NCBI GenBank assembly: GCA_003402735.1
Contig: QQNE01000033.1
Span: 1 to 42,005 of the forward strand
Source of the DNA: Verrucomicrobiota bacterium
GTDB taxonomy: Bacteria > Verrucomicrobiota > Verrucomicrobiia > Verrucomicrobiales > DEV007
DNA: 42,005 nt
Reading direction: 5' to 3'
A program made the translations under genes and the position numbers. The notes below the pieces were generated by a model, which saw nothing but the letters and a program-made list of their open reading frames with translations, made no database searches and was not told the origin of the DNA. This document shows, piece after piece, positions 7,686-15,735 of the stretch (its first letter is position 1; each line of letters opens with the position of its first letter).

Positions 7686-10600
7686 AAACCCTGACCCTCC
7701 CTCTACTCCTTGCGGCCTGCCTCACCCACGAGGTCCGCGCTGCCGACCTCTTCGACCAGTCCAATCTCGCGGCTTGGTGCATTGTTCCCTTTGATTCCAA
7801 AAAGCGCTCCCCGGAAGAACGGGCCGAGATGGTGGCCAAGATGGGAATCAAGAAAATCGCCTACGACTGGCGCCAGGAGCATGTGCCGGAATTCGAGCGC
7901 GAGATTTTGGCATACCAGAAAAACGGCATCGAGTTCTTCGCCTTTTGGGGCCAGCACGAGGATGCGTTCCGCCTGTTTGCTCAATACAAGCTCCATCCAC
8001 AATTCTGGCTGATGGTCAGGGACCAGGGTCAGACCCAGGAAGAGAAGGTCAAAAACGCGGCAAACGGACTCTTGCCAGTCCTGGAGCAAGCAAAAAAAAT
8101 CGGCAGCAAGGTCGGGATCTACAACCACGGCGGTTGGGGGGGCGAACCGGAAAACATGGTGGCGGTCTGTGAGTTCCTGACCAAGAATCACGGCACCGAC
8201 AACGTGGGCATCGTCTACAATCTGCACCACGGCCACAGCCACCTGGATCGCCTACCCAAGGCGATTGAGGCGATGAAGCCGTGGCTCCTCTGTCTCAACC
8301 TCAACGGCATGGACGTGGCCGGGGATGCCAAGGGGCGAAAGATCCTTCCGCTCGGTGTAGGGACCCAGGACGTCACCGTTCTGCGCCAGATCCGAGCCAG
8401 CGGTTACAGCGGTCCCATCGGCATCCTCAATCACACCAACGAGGATGCGGAGGGACGGTTGAGGGACAACCTCGACGGCCTGACCTGGTTGCTGCCGCAA
8501 CTCGACGATGCCAAGCCGGGTGCCAAACCGAAGTATCGCACCTGGAGCGAAAAACCGACGGCTGCGGCCAAACCGAACCCACCGCTCAGGTCCGCGGAAT
8601 CCACCCCGTCCTTCGACCCGGTGTTCGGCAAGGCCCTCAAGGGCGGCTGGACCGTAGAAGGCAACGAGGAATACTCCAAACTCCCGTTCACCGTGGAATG
8701 CCGCGCCAAGCTGGACGGAAAGAGCGGCTTCAACATCCTCGTCGCCTCCGAACCTAAGGCCTCGGCAACCCATTGGGAACTCTACACCCACACCGGATCC
8801 GGCACCCTGGCGTTGTATCTGCCGGGACGCGGAGGCGATTTTGATTCCAAGATCGACATCTGCGACGGCAAGTGGCACGACCTCCTCGCCAGCGTCAGCG
8901 AACAGAGCGTCGCCCTCTGGGTGGACGGCAAACAAGTCCTCGAAAAGCCGGTGTCCCCTCTCAAGGGCAAGCCGGTCCCAGGCGGTCTCTCGTTCGGCCA
9001 ACTGGTCGAGGGCGGCTTGGGTTGCAACGGCGAGATCGACGATACCCGGATCACTCGCGGCGTGATGAAGCCACGCCCCGGGACCGCCCCGCGCCAGCGG
9101 ATGGACAACACGCTCGGTTTGTGGAGCTTCGACGATCTCGACGCCATCCTGCCTCCGCCCGCACCGAAGCCGGCCTCGTTCACCCCCAACCTTGAGCCGC
9201 TCAATCCGTCGACTCACCAACACTGGCGGGAATTCGTAAACCGTGAGCGGGTCTTCGATTTCTACGGCAAACAGGCGCTGCAGTTCATGGGCCAAAAACC
9301 GTTGCCGGCCTTGATCCCCGCGTTCCCGGGTCTCGACGGCGGGCAACAGGGGCATTGGGGCAATCAGAATGACAAGGACACGTGGGCGGATGAGCGTTGG
9401 GCGGCGAGTGATCACGGCACCCTCTTCTGCGGCGCGTTCAAGGGCGGTGGCATTTCCGTGCCCAAAGGGATCTGTGTCCGATTCCCGGACAAGTCTGCGG
9501 TGTTCGATCCGGAGCGGATGGCTTGGCGCCTCGAGTGGACCGGCGGCTTCATCAAACTGAATCCTTTCCGGCACGGATTCCTGGCCGGGGCCCCCATGGA
9601 GGGCACGATCCTCTCCAAAGAGGAAAAGAAGCTTCCCGGCACCTTCCGCGGGCTGTTTCGGCGAGGCGAGGAAGTCCTCATCGTCACCAGCGAAACCGAG
9701 ATGCCCAAGCCGGCTCCCGCCCAGTGGCCGCAATGGATCGAGACCAAGGGGGAGATCGGCACCCAGACCCCGTTCGCCACGGACCGGATCACCGTCCCTT
9801 TCGAAAACCCGTATGGCACGCTCTTTTTCCTCTCGGCGCACGACTTTTTCGAGGACGGCACCGCGGCCATCGCCACGATGACCGGTGAGGTTTGGCTCGT
9901 GCGAGGGATCGACGACAAGCTGGGGCGGGTCCGCTGGAAGCGATTCGCCACCGGGCTGCATCAGCCGCTCGGGATGAAGATTGTCCAGAACAAGCTCTAC
10001 GTGCTCGGACGCGACCAGATCACCTGCTTGCACGACCTCAACAGCGATGACGAGGCCGACTTTTATGAATGCGTCACCAACGCCATGAAGACCTCACCCG
10101 GAGGCCATGATTACATCGTGGGGCTTGAGGCGGACCGGGAGGGCCGATGGTATTTCGCCTCCGCCAATCAGGGGATTTGTCGGGTAACCGGGCGCGACTC
10201 GTTGGAAGTGCTGGCCACCGGCTTTCGCAACCCCAACGGGCTGGGTCTTTCCGAGGACGGACGCTTCGTCACCACCAGCGTGCAGGAAGGAGACTGGACC
10301 CCGGCGACCTCGATCTGTCAGGTCGATCTCAACCAAAATGTCGGCGCCCACTTCGGAGCGGGGGGCCCGAGAAACGGCAAACCGCCGGAACCGGTGCTGA
10401 TGTATTTGCCGCGGGGAGAGGACAACTCCGCCAGCTCACAGACCTTTGTCACCGGAGAAAAATGGGCTGCGCTGAAGGGTGACCACAATCTCGTCCACCT
10501 CTCCTCCGGAGGCGGGAGCGCTTGGTTGGTGATGCGGCAACAGGTGAAAGGCCACTGGCAGGCGGCGGCGCTGAAGATCAGCGGAAACTTCGATGCGGGG

Positions 10601-11527
10601 CCGCAATGCGCCCGGTTCCATCCGGTGGACGGTCATCTCTACGTCAATGGAATGGCCGGCTGGGGAACCTACACGCCGAAAGACGGTTGCTTCCAGCGGG
10701 TCCGCTTCACCGGCGGTGACCAAGCTGTCCCCGTGGCCATCGAAGCGCGAGACAACGGACTTCTTTTCCGCTTCAATCAACCGGTTTCCAACGTGACCGC
10801 CGCGTCCTGTTTTGCCCAGTGCTGGAATTACAAATACGGGCCGCAATACGGATCACCGGAGTATTCGCTGCAATACCCCGGCACACCAGGTCATGACCCA
10901 TTGGAGGTGCGCAGCGTGCAACTGCTTGAAGGGAACAAGGCCCTCTTCCTGGAAATCCCCCAGATCACTCCTGCCAGTCAGATTCACGTGCGCCTCGGCA
11001 CCGGCCATGACCTCTTCCTGACGGCACACGCGTTGGCCGAGCCGCTCACGAATTTTCCCGGCTACCTCAAAATCGCCAAGACCACTCCCGCCGCACAGGT
11101 TGGACTGCAAGCTCCCAAACCCGCACGACCCAATCCGTGGGCCGGCGGAGCGCCCGGACGCGAAATCGTGATCGAGGCGGCCCTGGGCCTGCAATTCGTC
11201 CAAAAACAAATCCGCGTCAAAGCCGGGGAACGACTGAGCGTCCGCTTCGAGAATCCCGACCTGATTCCGCACAACTGGCTGCTCGCCAAACCGGGCTCCC
11301 TGAAATCGCTCGGCGAAAAATGCAACCTCATGATCACCGACCCGCTCGGCCTGGAAAAACATTATGTGCCGGATTCCTCCGACGTCATCGCCTACACCGA
11401 CATGACCAATCCCGAAGGGAAGACCACGATCCATCTCACCGCCCCCTCCCAGCCCGGAGACTATCCCTACCTCTGCTCCTTCCCCGGCCACTGGATGGTC
11501 ATGAATGGGGTGATGAAGGTGGAATGA
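7682..11527 (+). CDS. Giant secreted multidomain protein: TIM barrel, LamG, DUF6797-like, beta-propeller, cupredoxin
   Basis: The product has 1281 residues and a signal peptide (LTLPLLLAACLTHEVRAAD). Residues about 25-290 are a xylose-isomerase-like TIM barrel (IKKIAYDWR, SKVGIYNHGGWGGE, GPIGILNHTNED). About 300-490 is a LamG-type sandwich (FTVECRAKLDG, LWVDGKQVLEK). About 490-770 is a DUF6797-like region (IPAFPGLDGGQQGHWG). About 770-1020 is a glucose-sorbosone-dehydrogenase-like propeller (LEVLATGFRNPNGLGL). The last 130 residues are a blue-copper domain with ligands H1197, C1265, H1270 and M1274, matching the azurin C-x4-H-x3-M spacing. Such proteins occur in PVC bacteria next to polysaccharide enzymes. 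The role, perhaps sugar oxidation with copper-mediated electron transfer, is inferred. It is coupled to the esterase upstream (ATGA). Confidence 0.88.
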   Translation: MKTLTLPLLLAACLTHEVRAADLFDQSNLAAWCIVPFDSKKRSPEERAEMVAKMGIKKIAYDWRQEHVPEFEREILAYQKNGIEFFAFWGQHEDAFRLFAQYKLHPQFWLMVRDQGQTQEEKVKNAANGLLPVLEQAKKIGSKVGIYNHGGWGGEPENMVAVCEFLTKNHGTDNVGIVYNLHHGHSHLDRLPKAIEAMKPWLLCLNLNGMDVAGDAKGRKILPLGVGTQDVTVLRQIRASGYSGPIGILNHTNEDAEGRLRDNLDGLTWLLPQLDDAKPGAKPKYRTWSEKPTAAAKPNPPLRSAESTPSFDPVFGKALKGGWTVEGNEEYSKLPFTVECRAKLDGKSGFNILVASEPKASATHWELYTHTGSGTLALYLPGRGGDFDSKIDICDGKWHDLLASVSEQSVALWVDGKQVLEKPVSPLKGKPVPGGLSFGQLVEGGLGCNGEIDDTRITRGVMKPRPGTAPRQRMDNTLGLWSFDDLDAILPPPAPKPASFTPNLEPLNPSTHQHWREFVNRERVFDFYGKQALQFMGQKPLPALIPAFPGLDGGQQGHWGNQNDKDTWADERWAASDHGTLFCGAFKGGGISVPKGICVRFPDKSAVFDPERMAWRLEWTGGFIKLNPFRHGFLAGAPMEGTILSKEEKKLPGTFRGLFRRGEEVLIVTSETEMPKPAPAQWPQWIETKGEIGTQTPFATDRITVPFENPYGTLFFLSAHDFFEDGTAAIATMTGEVWLVRGIDDKLGRVRWKRFATGLHQPLGMKIVQNKLYVLGRDQITCLHDLNSDDEADFYECVTNAMKTSPGGHDYIVGLEADREGRWYFASANQGICRVTGRDSLEVLATGFRNPNGLGLSEDGRFVTTSVQEGDWTPATSICQVDLNQNVGAHFGAGGPRNGKPPEPVLMYLPRGEDNSASSQTFVTGEKWAALKGDHNLVHLSSGGGSAWLVMRQQVKGHWQAAALKISGNFDAGPQCARFHPVDGHLYVNGMAGWGTYTPKDGCFQRVRFTGGDQAVPVAIEARDNGLLFRFNQPVSNVTAASCFAQCWNYKYGPQYGSPEYSLQYPGTPGHDPLEVRSVQLLEGNKALFLEIPQITPASQIHVRLGTGHDLFLTAHALAEPLTNFPGYLKIAKTTPAAQVGLQAPKPARPNPWAGGAPGREIVIEAALGLQFVQKQIRVKAGERLSVRFENPDLIPHNWLLAKPGSLKSLGEKCNLMITDPLGLEKHYVPDSSDVIAYTDMTNPEGKTTIHLTAPSQPGDYPYLCSFPGHWMVMNGVMKVE

Positions 11528-11545
11528 ACCCGCCGCCTATCCTCG

Positions 11546-12313
11546 TCACCCCTTCCGCCAGTCGCTCGGAGTCCGGTTGTGGAGACGTTTGAAGTGTTGG
11601 CTGAAGCGTGAGACGTCCCGATACCCGACGCGTTTGGCAATCCGCGCAATCGGCAGGCGCGTCCTCCGCAGGAGCTCGGCGGCCTTCTCCATCCGCAGAC
11701 GTTGCAGGTATCCCTGGAAGCTGAGTCCGTGATGCTGCCGGAAAAGACGGCTCAGATTGCCCGCGCTCGTGAAAGCGATGTCGCGGGCGACTTCCGTAAG
11801 TTTCAGGGGAGCCTGCAGATGACAGGCCAGGTAGGCGGTGGCCCGCATCAATGGATTCCCCTCCCCTCCGGGACCATCCCCCGCCCCCTCGCTCACCCGG
11901 AACCAGATGGCCTCCACGTGGCTCCGCGCCGCATCTTCCGCCGCCTCGGGGTCCCCCAAGCTGATTGAGGCCACCAAGTGCTCGTGCTGATCAATCAAGA
12001 CCCGGGCTCCGGGATAATAGTCCTCGAACGTGTGTTCATGAAAGGTGAGCAACGCGTTCCAGCTCTCGCGCCAACACGCGTGCAACGTCGGGACCTGAGC
12101 TATCGTGACGATCGTCTCATGCAGTTCAAAGTCGGCCTCGCGAAACGAGGCGTAATCGCGCGCCAGGATCGCGCGGGTGAGCCGAGAGAGCAGGGAACGG
12201 AGCCGATCCAGTTCACCGGACGCATGCGCCACTTGCTGTGCGGCATGTCTTGCGGCGAACCCTTCCAACAGCGAGCGGAGCTCCGAGAGGCGACGAAGAC
12301 CGAGGGTATTCAT
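11546..12313 (-). CDS. FCD domain-AraC HTH fusion transcriptional regulator
   Basis: The protein has 255 residues. Residues about 5-140 are an FCD ligand-binding domain, normally found behind the winged helix of GntR/FadR regulators. The metal-ligand pattern is visible: Asp and His in ADFELHETI, His in DQHEHLVASI, and His in AARSHVEAIW. Residues about 155-253 are an AraC double helix-turn-helix (LTEVARDIAFTSAGNLSRLF, then VGYRDVSRFSQHFKR and TPSDWRKG). An in-frame TGA at 12334-12332, 21 bases before the ATG, rules out a hidden GntR winged helix. FCD domains sense carboxylic or sugar acids. The gene is divergent from the aldolase and transporter, which it probably controls. The domain order FCD-AraC is unusual. 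Confidence 0.9.
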   Translation of the reverse strand: MNTLGLRRLSELRSLLEGFAARHAAQQVAHASGELDRLRSLLSRLTRAILARDYASFREADFELHETIVTIAQVPTLHACWRESWNALLTFHEHTFEDYYPGARVLIDQHEHLVASISLGDPEAAEDAARSHVEAIWFRVSEGAGDGPGGEGNPLMRATAYLACHLQAPLKLTEVARDIAFTSAGNLSRLFRQHHGLSFQGYLQRLRMEKAAELLRRTRLPIARIAKRVGYRDVSRFSQHFKRLHNRTPSDWRKG

Positions 12314-12322
12314 GAGGACGAG

Positions 12323-12335
12323 TATGCGAAATCAA
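12323..12335 (+). promoter_or_regulatory. Candidate operator half-site, copy 1
   Basis: TATGCGAAATCAA lies 10 bases upstream of the regulator start. It matches the site at 12411-12423 in 12 of 13 positions and in the same orientation. Paired direct repeats are the usual layout of AraC-family binding sites. Confidence 0.4.
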
Positions 12336-12410
12336 ACCAGGGACTATGCCCCAACAACCAATCATTCACCCTTTCCGCTTTGCCCATTGCCATGAAACCT
12401 TTGCTTGGGC

Positions 12411-12423
12411 TATGCGAAGTCAA
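12411..12423 (+). promoter_or_regulatory. Candidate operator half-site, copy 2
   Basis: TATGCGAAGTCAA lies 17 bases before the aldolase ATG at 12441 and repeats the site at 12323-12335 with one mismatch. The start-to-start distance is 88 bases. It may serve the FCD-AraC regulator. Confidence 0.4.
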
Positions 12424-12440
12424 CCACATTGACCAAAACC

Positions 12441-13349
12441 ATGATCATGCCAGAGAAAATTCCCTTCGGCGTCATCGCCCCGATGACCACGCCCTTCACT
12501 TCGGACGGCGAACTCCAAGCCGGAGCCATCCGCAGCCAGGTCGAGTTCCTGGTCCGGGAACGCGCCGACAGCTTGGCGGTCGGTGGATCGACCGGTGAGG
12601 GACAGACCCTCTCCGCGGACGAACTTCGCGCCTGCGTGAGCGAGGTGCGCGCAGCCATGCCGGCGGATATGCCGCTCATCGCCAGCACCATTTGCGACAG
12701 CACCCGCCAAGCGATCCGGGCCATCAAGGCCGTAGAGGGCCTCGGCGTGGACGCCATCCAGCTCACCCCGGTCCACTACCTTTTCCGTCCCGATGATGAA
12801 ATGATGATCGAGCACTTCCGCGTCATTCACGAGGAGACCGGAATGCCGCTCATCATCTACAACGTGGTGCACTGGTGCTATCTCTCCCCGGACCTGACCG
12901 TGCGCCTCATGAACGAGGTCCCCGGCGTCATGGGCATCAAGCAGAGCGCCGGCGATTTGAAGCTCTTCGCCGATCTCATGATCAACGCGCCGAAGGACCG
13001 GAAAATCTACAGTGCGGTGGACGCGCTGATGTATCCATCCTTCTGCCTCGGCACACCGGGTGTCATCGCCGCCACGCCCTCGGGCATTCCGCGCGCCACG
13101 GCGCTGCTTCGCGACGCCGTGGCCAAGGGCGACCACAGCAACGCCCTGCGTCTCCACGAGGCGATCCTGCGCTTCTGGAACGCCACGGATCATTTCAATC
13201 TGCCCGCCTGCATCCGCTACGCCCAATCCCTCCAGGGGGTCGATGCCGGTTTCCCGCGCATGCCGATGCGCCCGGCCACCGAAGCGCAAAAGGCCAAGAT
13301 CCAACCCGCTCTCGAAGCCGTCCTTAAACTTTCAGACGAGCTTTCCTGA
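12441..13349 (+). CDS. Class I aldolase of the DHDPS/N-acetylneuraminate lyase family
   Basis: The product is a 302-residue Schiff-base aldolase or lyase with a TIM barrel. The phosphate/carboxylate-binding loop is VGGSTGEGQTL, and GGSTGE is the form typical of N-acetylneuraminate lyases rather than the GTTGE of dihydrodipicolinate synthase. The catalytic tyrosine is Y140 (LIIYNVVHW) and the Schiff-base lysine is K167 (MGIKQSAGD). The family also includes 2-keto-3-deoxy sugar acid aldolases and dehydratases, so the substrate is open. An earlier in-frame TTG at 12405 exists, but the family fold begins just after ATG 12441; ATG 12447 is equally possible. Divergence from an FCD regulator and a downstream transporter suggest sugar-acid catabolism, not lysine synthesis. 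Confidence 0.9.
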   Translation: MIMPEKIPFGVIAPMTTPFTSDGELQAGAIRSQVEFLVRERADSLAVGGSTGEGQTLSADELRACVSEVRAAMPADMPLIASTICDSTRQAIRAIKAVEGLGVDAIQLTPVHYLFRPDDEMMIEHFRVIHEETGMPLIIYNVVHWCYLSPDLTVRLMNEVPGVMGIKQSAGDLKLFADLMINAPKDRKIYSAVDALMYPSFCLGTPGVIAATPSGIPRATALLRDAVAKGDHSNALRLHEAILRFWNATDHFNLPACIRYAQSLQGVDAGFPRMPMRPATEAQKAKIQPALEAVLKLSDELS

Positions 13350-13368
13350 GCCCACACAAACCGTCGTC

Positions 13369-14391
13369 ATGCCTCCGCTCATCGGCATCTTCGTCGTCGC
13401 CCTGTTCGCCTCGCTCGCCACGGCGTCGCGGCGATTCAGATGCCTCGGTGGGCTTGGCTTCACCTTTGTCGTGCTCGCGACCGGAGCGGCGGCGATGACC
13501 TTTCCCCAAGCCTTCATCTCATGGGGAGGTTTTGAGTTGAAATCCGCCATCACTCCCCTCGTGCAGATCATCCTGCTCGGCATGGGACTCACCCTGACCT
13601 TCGAGGACTTTCGCCGCGTGGTCACCATGCCGCGCGGGGTGATCCTCTGTTGTGTGCTGCATTACACCATCATGCCGCTGGGCGGCTGGGGCTTCGCCCA
13701 TCTCTTCGGCTTGGAGGGTGCGGTGGCCACCGGGCTCGTGCTCATCGGCTCGGTCCCCAGCGGCACTTCGTCCAATGTGATCGCGCTGCTCGCGCGGGGC
13801 AACGTGCCGCTCTCTGTCACCGTGACCGCCGTCTCCACCCTCATCTCCCCCCTCGTCACCCCGTTTGCCATGAAGCTCCTCGCTGGAGCGGATTTGGCTA
13901 TCGATGCCGGGGCCATGATGATTTCGATTCTGAAGATGATCATCGCGCCGCTCGCCTTCGGACTCGGGCTGAAGCGGTTGTTTCCAGACCTCGCGCGTCG
14001 TCTGTCGGGCGTGCTGCCGACCATCGCGATGTTCGCGATCTGCACCATCATCGGGGTGACGATTGCGCTGTCGCGGGAGCAGCTCCTCACGATGGGCCTC
14101 GCCATTTTTGCCGCGTGCGCCTGTCACAATGCCGTCGGCTACCTTCTCGGCTATTGGGGAGGACGGCTCAGCGGATTGAACGAGATCGACGCCCGGACCT
14201 GCGCGCTCGAAGTCGGGATCCAGAACGGAGGGATGGCCACCGGCCTGGCCTTCAATGTGCTGCAAAGCCCCGCCGCCGCCCTCGCTGCCGCGGTGTTCGG
14301 CCCCTGGAGCGCCATCACCAGTTCCGCGTTGGCCTCGTGGTGGAGCCGACGATCCAAACTCGGTGAGTCTCCATCTCCGCCAGAGGGATGA
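13369..14391 (+). CDS. SBF-family (bile acid:sodium symporter-like) transporter
   Basis: This 340-residue inner-membrane protein has about nine or ten hydrophobic segments. Family marks include GLVLIGSVPSGTSSNVIALLARG, the crossover region around the unwound helix, and CALEVGIQNGGMATGLAF, the conserved ExGxQN block involved in sodium and substrate binding. Members import organic anions such as bile acids, pantoate, pyruvate or sulfonates. The gene starts 19 bp after the aldolase stop. The frame is open further upstream inside the aldolase gene, but the ATG at 13369 gives the normal family N-terminus. It probably imports the acid that the aldolase cleaves; the actual substrate is unknown. Confidence 0.9.
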   Translation: MPPLIGIFVVALFASLATASRRFRCLGGLGFTFVVLATGAAAMTFPQAFISWGGFELKSAITPLVQIILLGMGLTLTFEDFRRVVTMPRGVILCCVLHYTIMPLGGWGFAHLFGLEGAVATGLVLIGSVPSGTSSNVIALLARGNVPLSVTVTAVSTLISPLVTPFAMKLLAGADLAIDAGAMMISILKMIIAPLAFGLGLKRLFPDLARRLSGVLPTIAMFAICTIIGVTIALSREQLLTMGLAIFAACACHNAVGYLLGYWGGRLSGLNEIDARTCALEVGIQNGGMATGLAFNVLQSPAAALAAAVFGPWSAITSSALASWWSRRSKLGESPSPPEG

Positions 14392-14443
14392 AGAACCCGC
14401 GACTCCTCCTGCACCGGAGGGTGAACCGCGTTGATCCGCAATG

Positions 14444-15715
14444 TCAAGACAACCGGATGCTCGCGCTTCGTCCGTGGGCGTCGAGTCCCTCGATGCGGGC
14501 GAAGGCTTCGATCACCGGCAGCGAAAGGGCCAGGGCTTCGCGGTTCAATCGCACGATGCTGGTGCGCCGTTGGAACTGATCCACCGTGAGTCCTGCGAAG
14601 CCCTTGCAGGCGCCGCCGGTGGGTAGTTCGTGGCTGGGCCCGCAAAGGAAATCGCCGGCCGCCACGGGAGAGTAGGGCCCGACAAAAATCGCGCCCGCTG
14701 TCCGAATCAGAGGAAGCAATTCCGACTCCCTCCGGCTCACCAGGGAGAGGTGCTCCGGGGCGAAGGCATTGGTCAAATTCACCCCCTCCTCCATCGACTC
14801 GACCTTGACCAAGGTGCAATTCTTTTCGAGCACCGCTCGCAGCGGAGCCTGACGAGAGAGCGAAGAAGCCTGATGCTCGATCTCGGTCACCACCTCATCG
14901 AGGACCCGTTGGGAATCCGAAACGAGAATGGCCACGCTGTCGCCACCGTGCTCGGCCTGCGCCAGCAAATCCGCCGCGATCCAGGCCGGATTGGCCGAGT
15001 CATCCGCCAAGACCAGAACCTCGGAGGGACCGGGCAACAGATCGACCGCCACCGCACCGAAGACCTGTCGCTTGGCCTCCATGACATACGCGTTCCCGGG
15101 CCCGAAAATTTTCTGCACCGGACGCAAGGTTTCGGTGCCGAGGGCGAGAGCGGCGATCGCTTGGGCCCCGCCCAGCTTCCAAACCTCCGTCGCTCCCGCT
15201 GCTTGCAGGGCATGGAGCATGGCCGGGTTGATCGATCCATCCGGACCGGGAGGCGTGCAGACGACGATCGATCGGCAACCGGCAGCTCTGGCGATGCCGA
15301 CCGTCATGTTCACCGTCGAGACCAAAGGCGCGGTGCCGCCCGGCACATACATTCCGACCCGGTCAAAGGGCTGGAAGACTTCCCCGACCTCCGCCCCCTG
15401 GGCATTCGTGGAAGTCCAATCACGCCGTTTGCTCCGTTCCGCAAAGGCGGTGACGTTTTCGAGACTGGCCCGGATGGCGGCGCGGACTTCAGCTTCCACC
15501 CGAACCTGCGCCGCTTCAAATTCCGCCGGTTGCACCACCAAATCGCGCGGGGAAGAAAAGCGGGCGCGATCGAACTTGGCGGTGAACTCAAGCAGGGCGG
15601 CGTCCCCCCGGCGGCGAACGGCATCGATGACCTCGCCCACCGTCTGCGCGACATCGGCGGAGGGTTGATAACGTCGGTCGAAACGCGAGAAATCGGTGAC
15701 GGAAAGGATTTGCAT
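14444..15715 (-). CDS. hisD: Histidinol dehydrogenase
   Basis: This 423-residue cytoplasmic enzyme catalyses the last two NAD-dependent oxidations of histidine synthesis (histidinol to histidine). The N-terminus MQILSVTDFSRF is standard for the family. Further marks are PGGTAPLVSTVNM, the NAD-binding KIFGPGNAYVMEAKR, GPSEVLVLADDSANP, the zinc-binding LLAQAEHGGDS (Gln and His ligands), EHLSLVSR and the late GPSHELPTGG. The length is normal. The ATG at 15715 is preferred because longer in-frame extensions would run into the cyclase gene. The gene begins 20 bp after the triterpene cyclase stop, so the two probably share a transcript; no other his gene is nearby. It converges on the SBF transporter. 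Confidence 0.96.
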   Translation of the reverse strand: MQILSVTDFSRFDRRYQPSADVAQTVGEVIDAVRRRGDAALLEFTAKFDRARFSSPRDLVVQPAEFEAAQVRVEAEVRAAIRASLENVTAFAERSKRRDWTSTNAQGAEVGEVFQPFDRVGMYVPGGTAPLVSTVNMTVGIARAAGCRSIVVCTPPGPDGSINPAMLHALQAAGATEVWKLGGAQAIAALALGTETLRPVQKIFGPGNAYVMEAKRQVFGAVAVDLLPGPSEVLVLADDSANPAWIAADLLAQAEHGGDSVAILVSDSQRVLDEVVTEIEHQASSLSRQAPLRAVLEKNCTLVKVESMEEGVNLTNAFAPEHLSLVSRRESELLPLIRTAGAIFVGPYSPVAAGDFLCGPSHELPTGGACKGFAGLTVDQFQRRTSIVRLNREALALSLPVIEAFARIEGLDAHGRSASIRLS

Positions 15716-15735
15716 GAAGCAGGCAGGATGAACGT

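Noticed and set aside
8252..10033. Minus-strand open frame of 593 codons
   Set aside because: It is a shadow of the large secreted multidomain gene, with Arg/Gly/Glu-rich sequence and no domain.
13060..13368. Longer start for the SBF transporter
   Set aside because: The extension overlaps the aldolase coding region in another frame and is Ser/Arg/Pro-rich, unlike a transporter N-terminus.
14405..14420. Short hairpin CCTCC/GGAGG between the transporter and hisD as a terminator
   Set aside because: The stem is only five pairs and no T-run follows on either strand.
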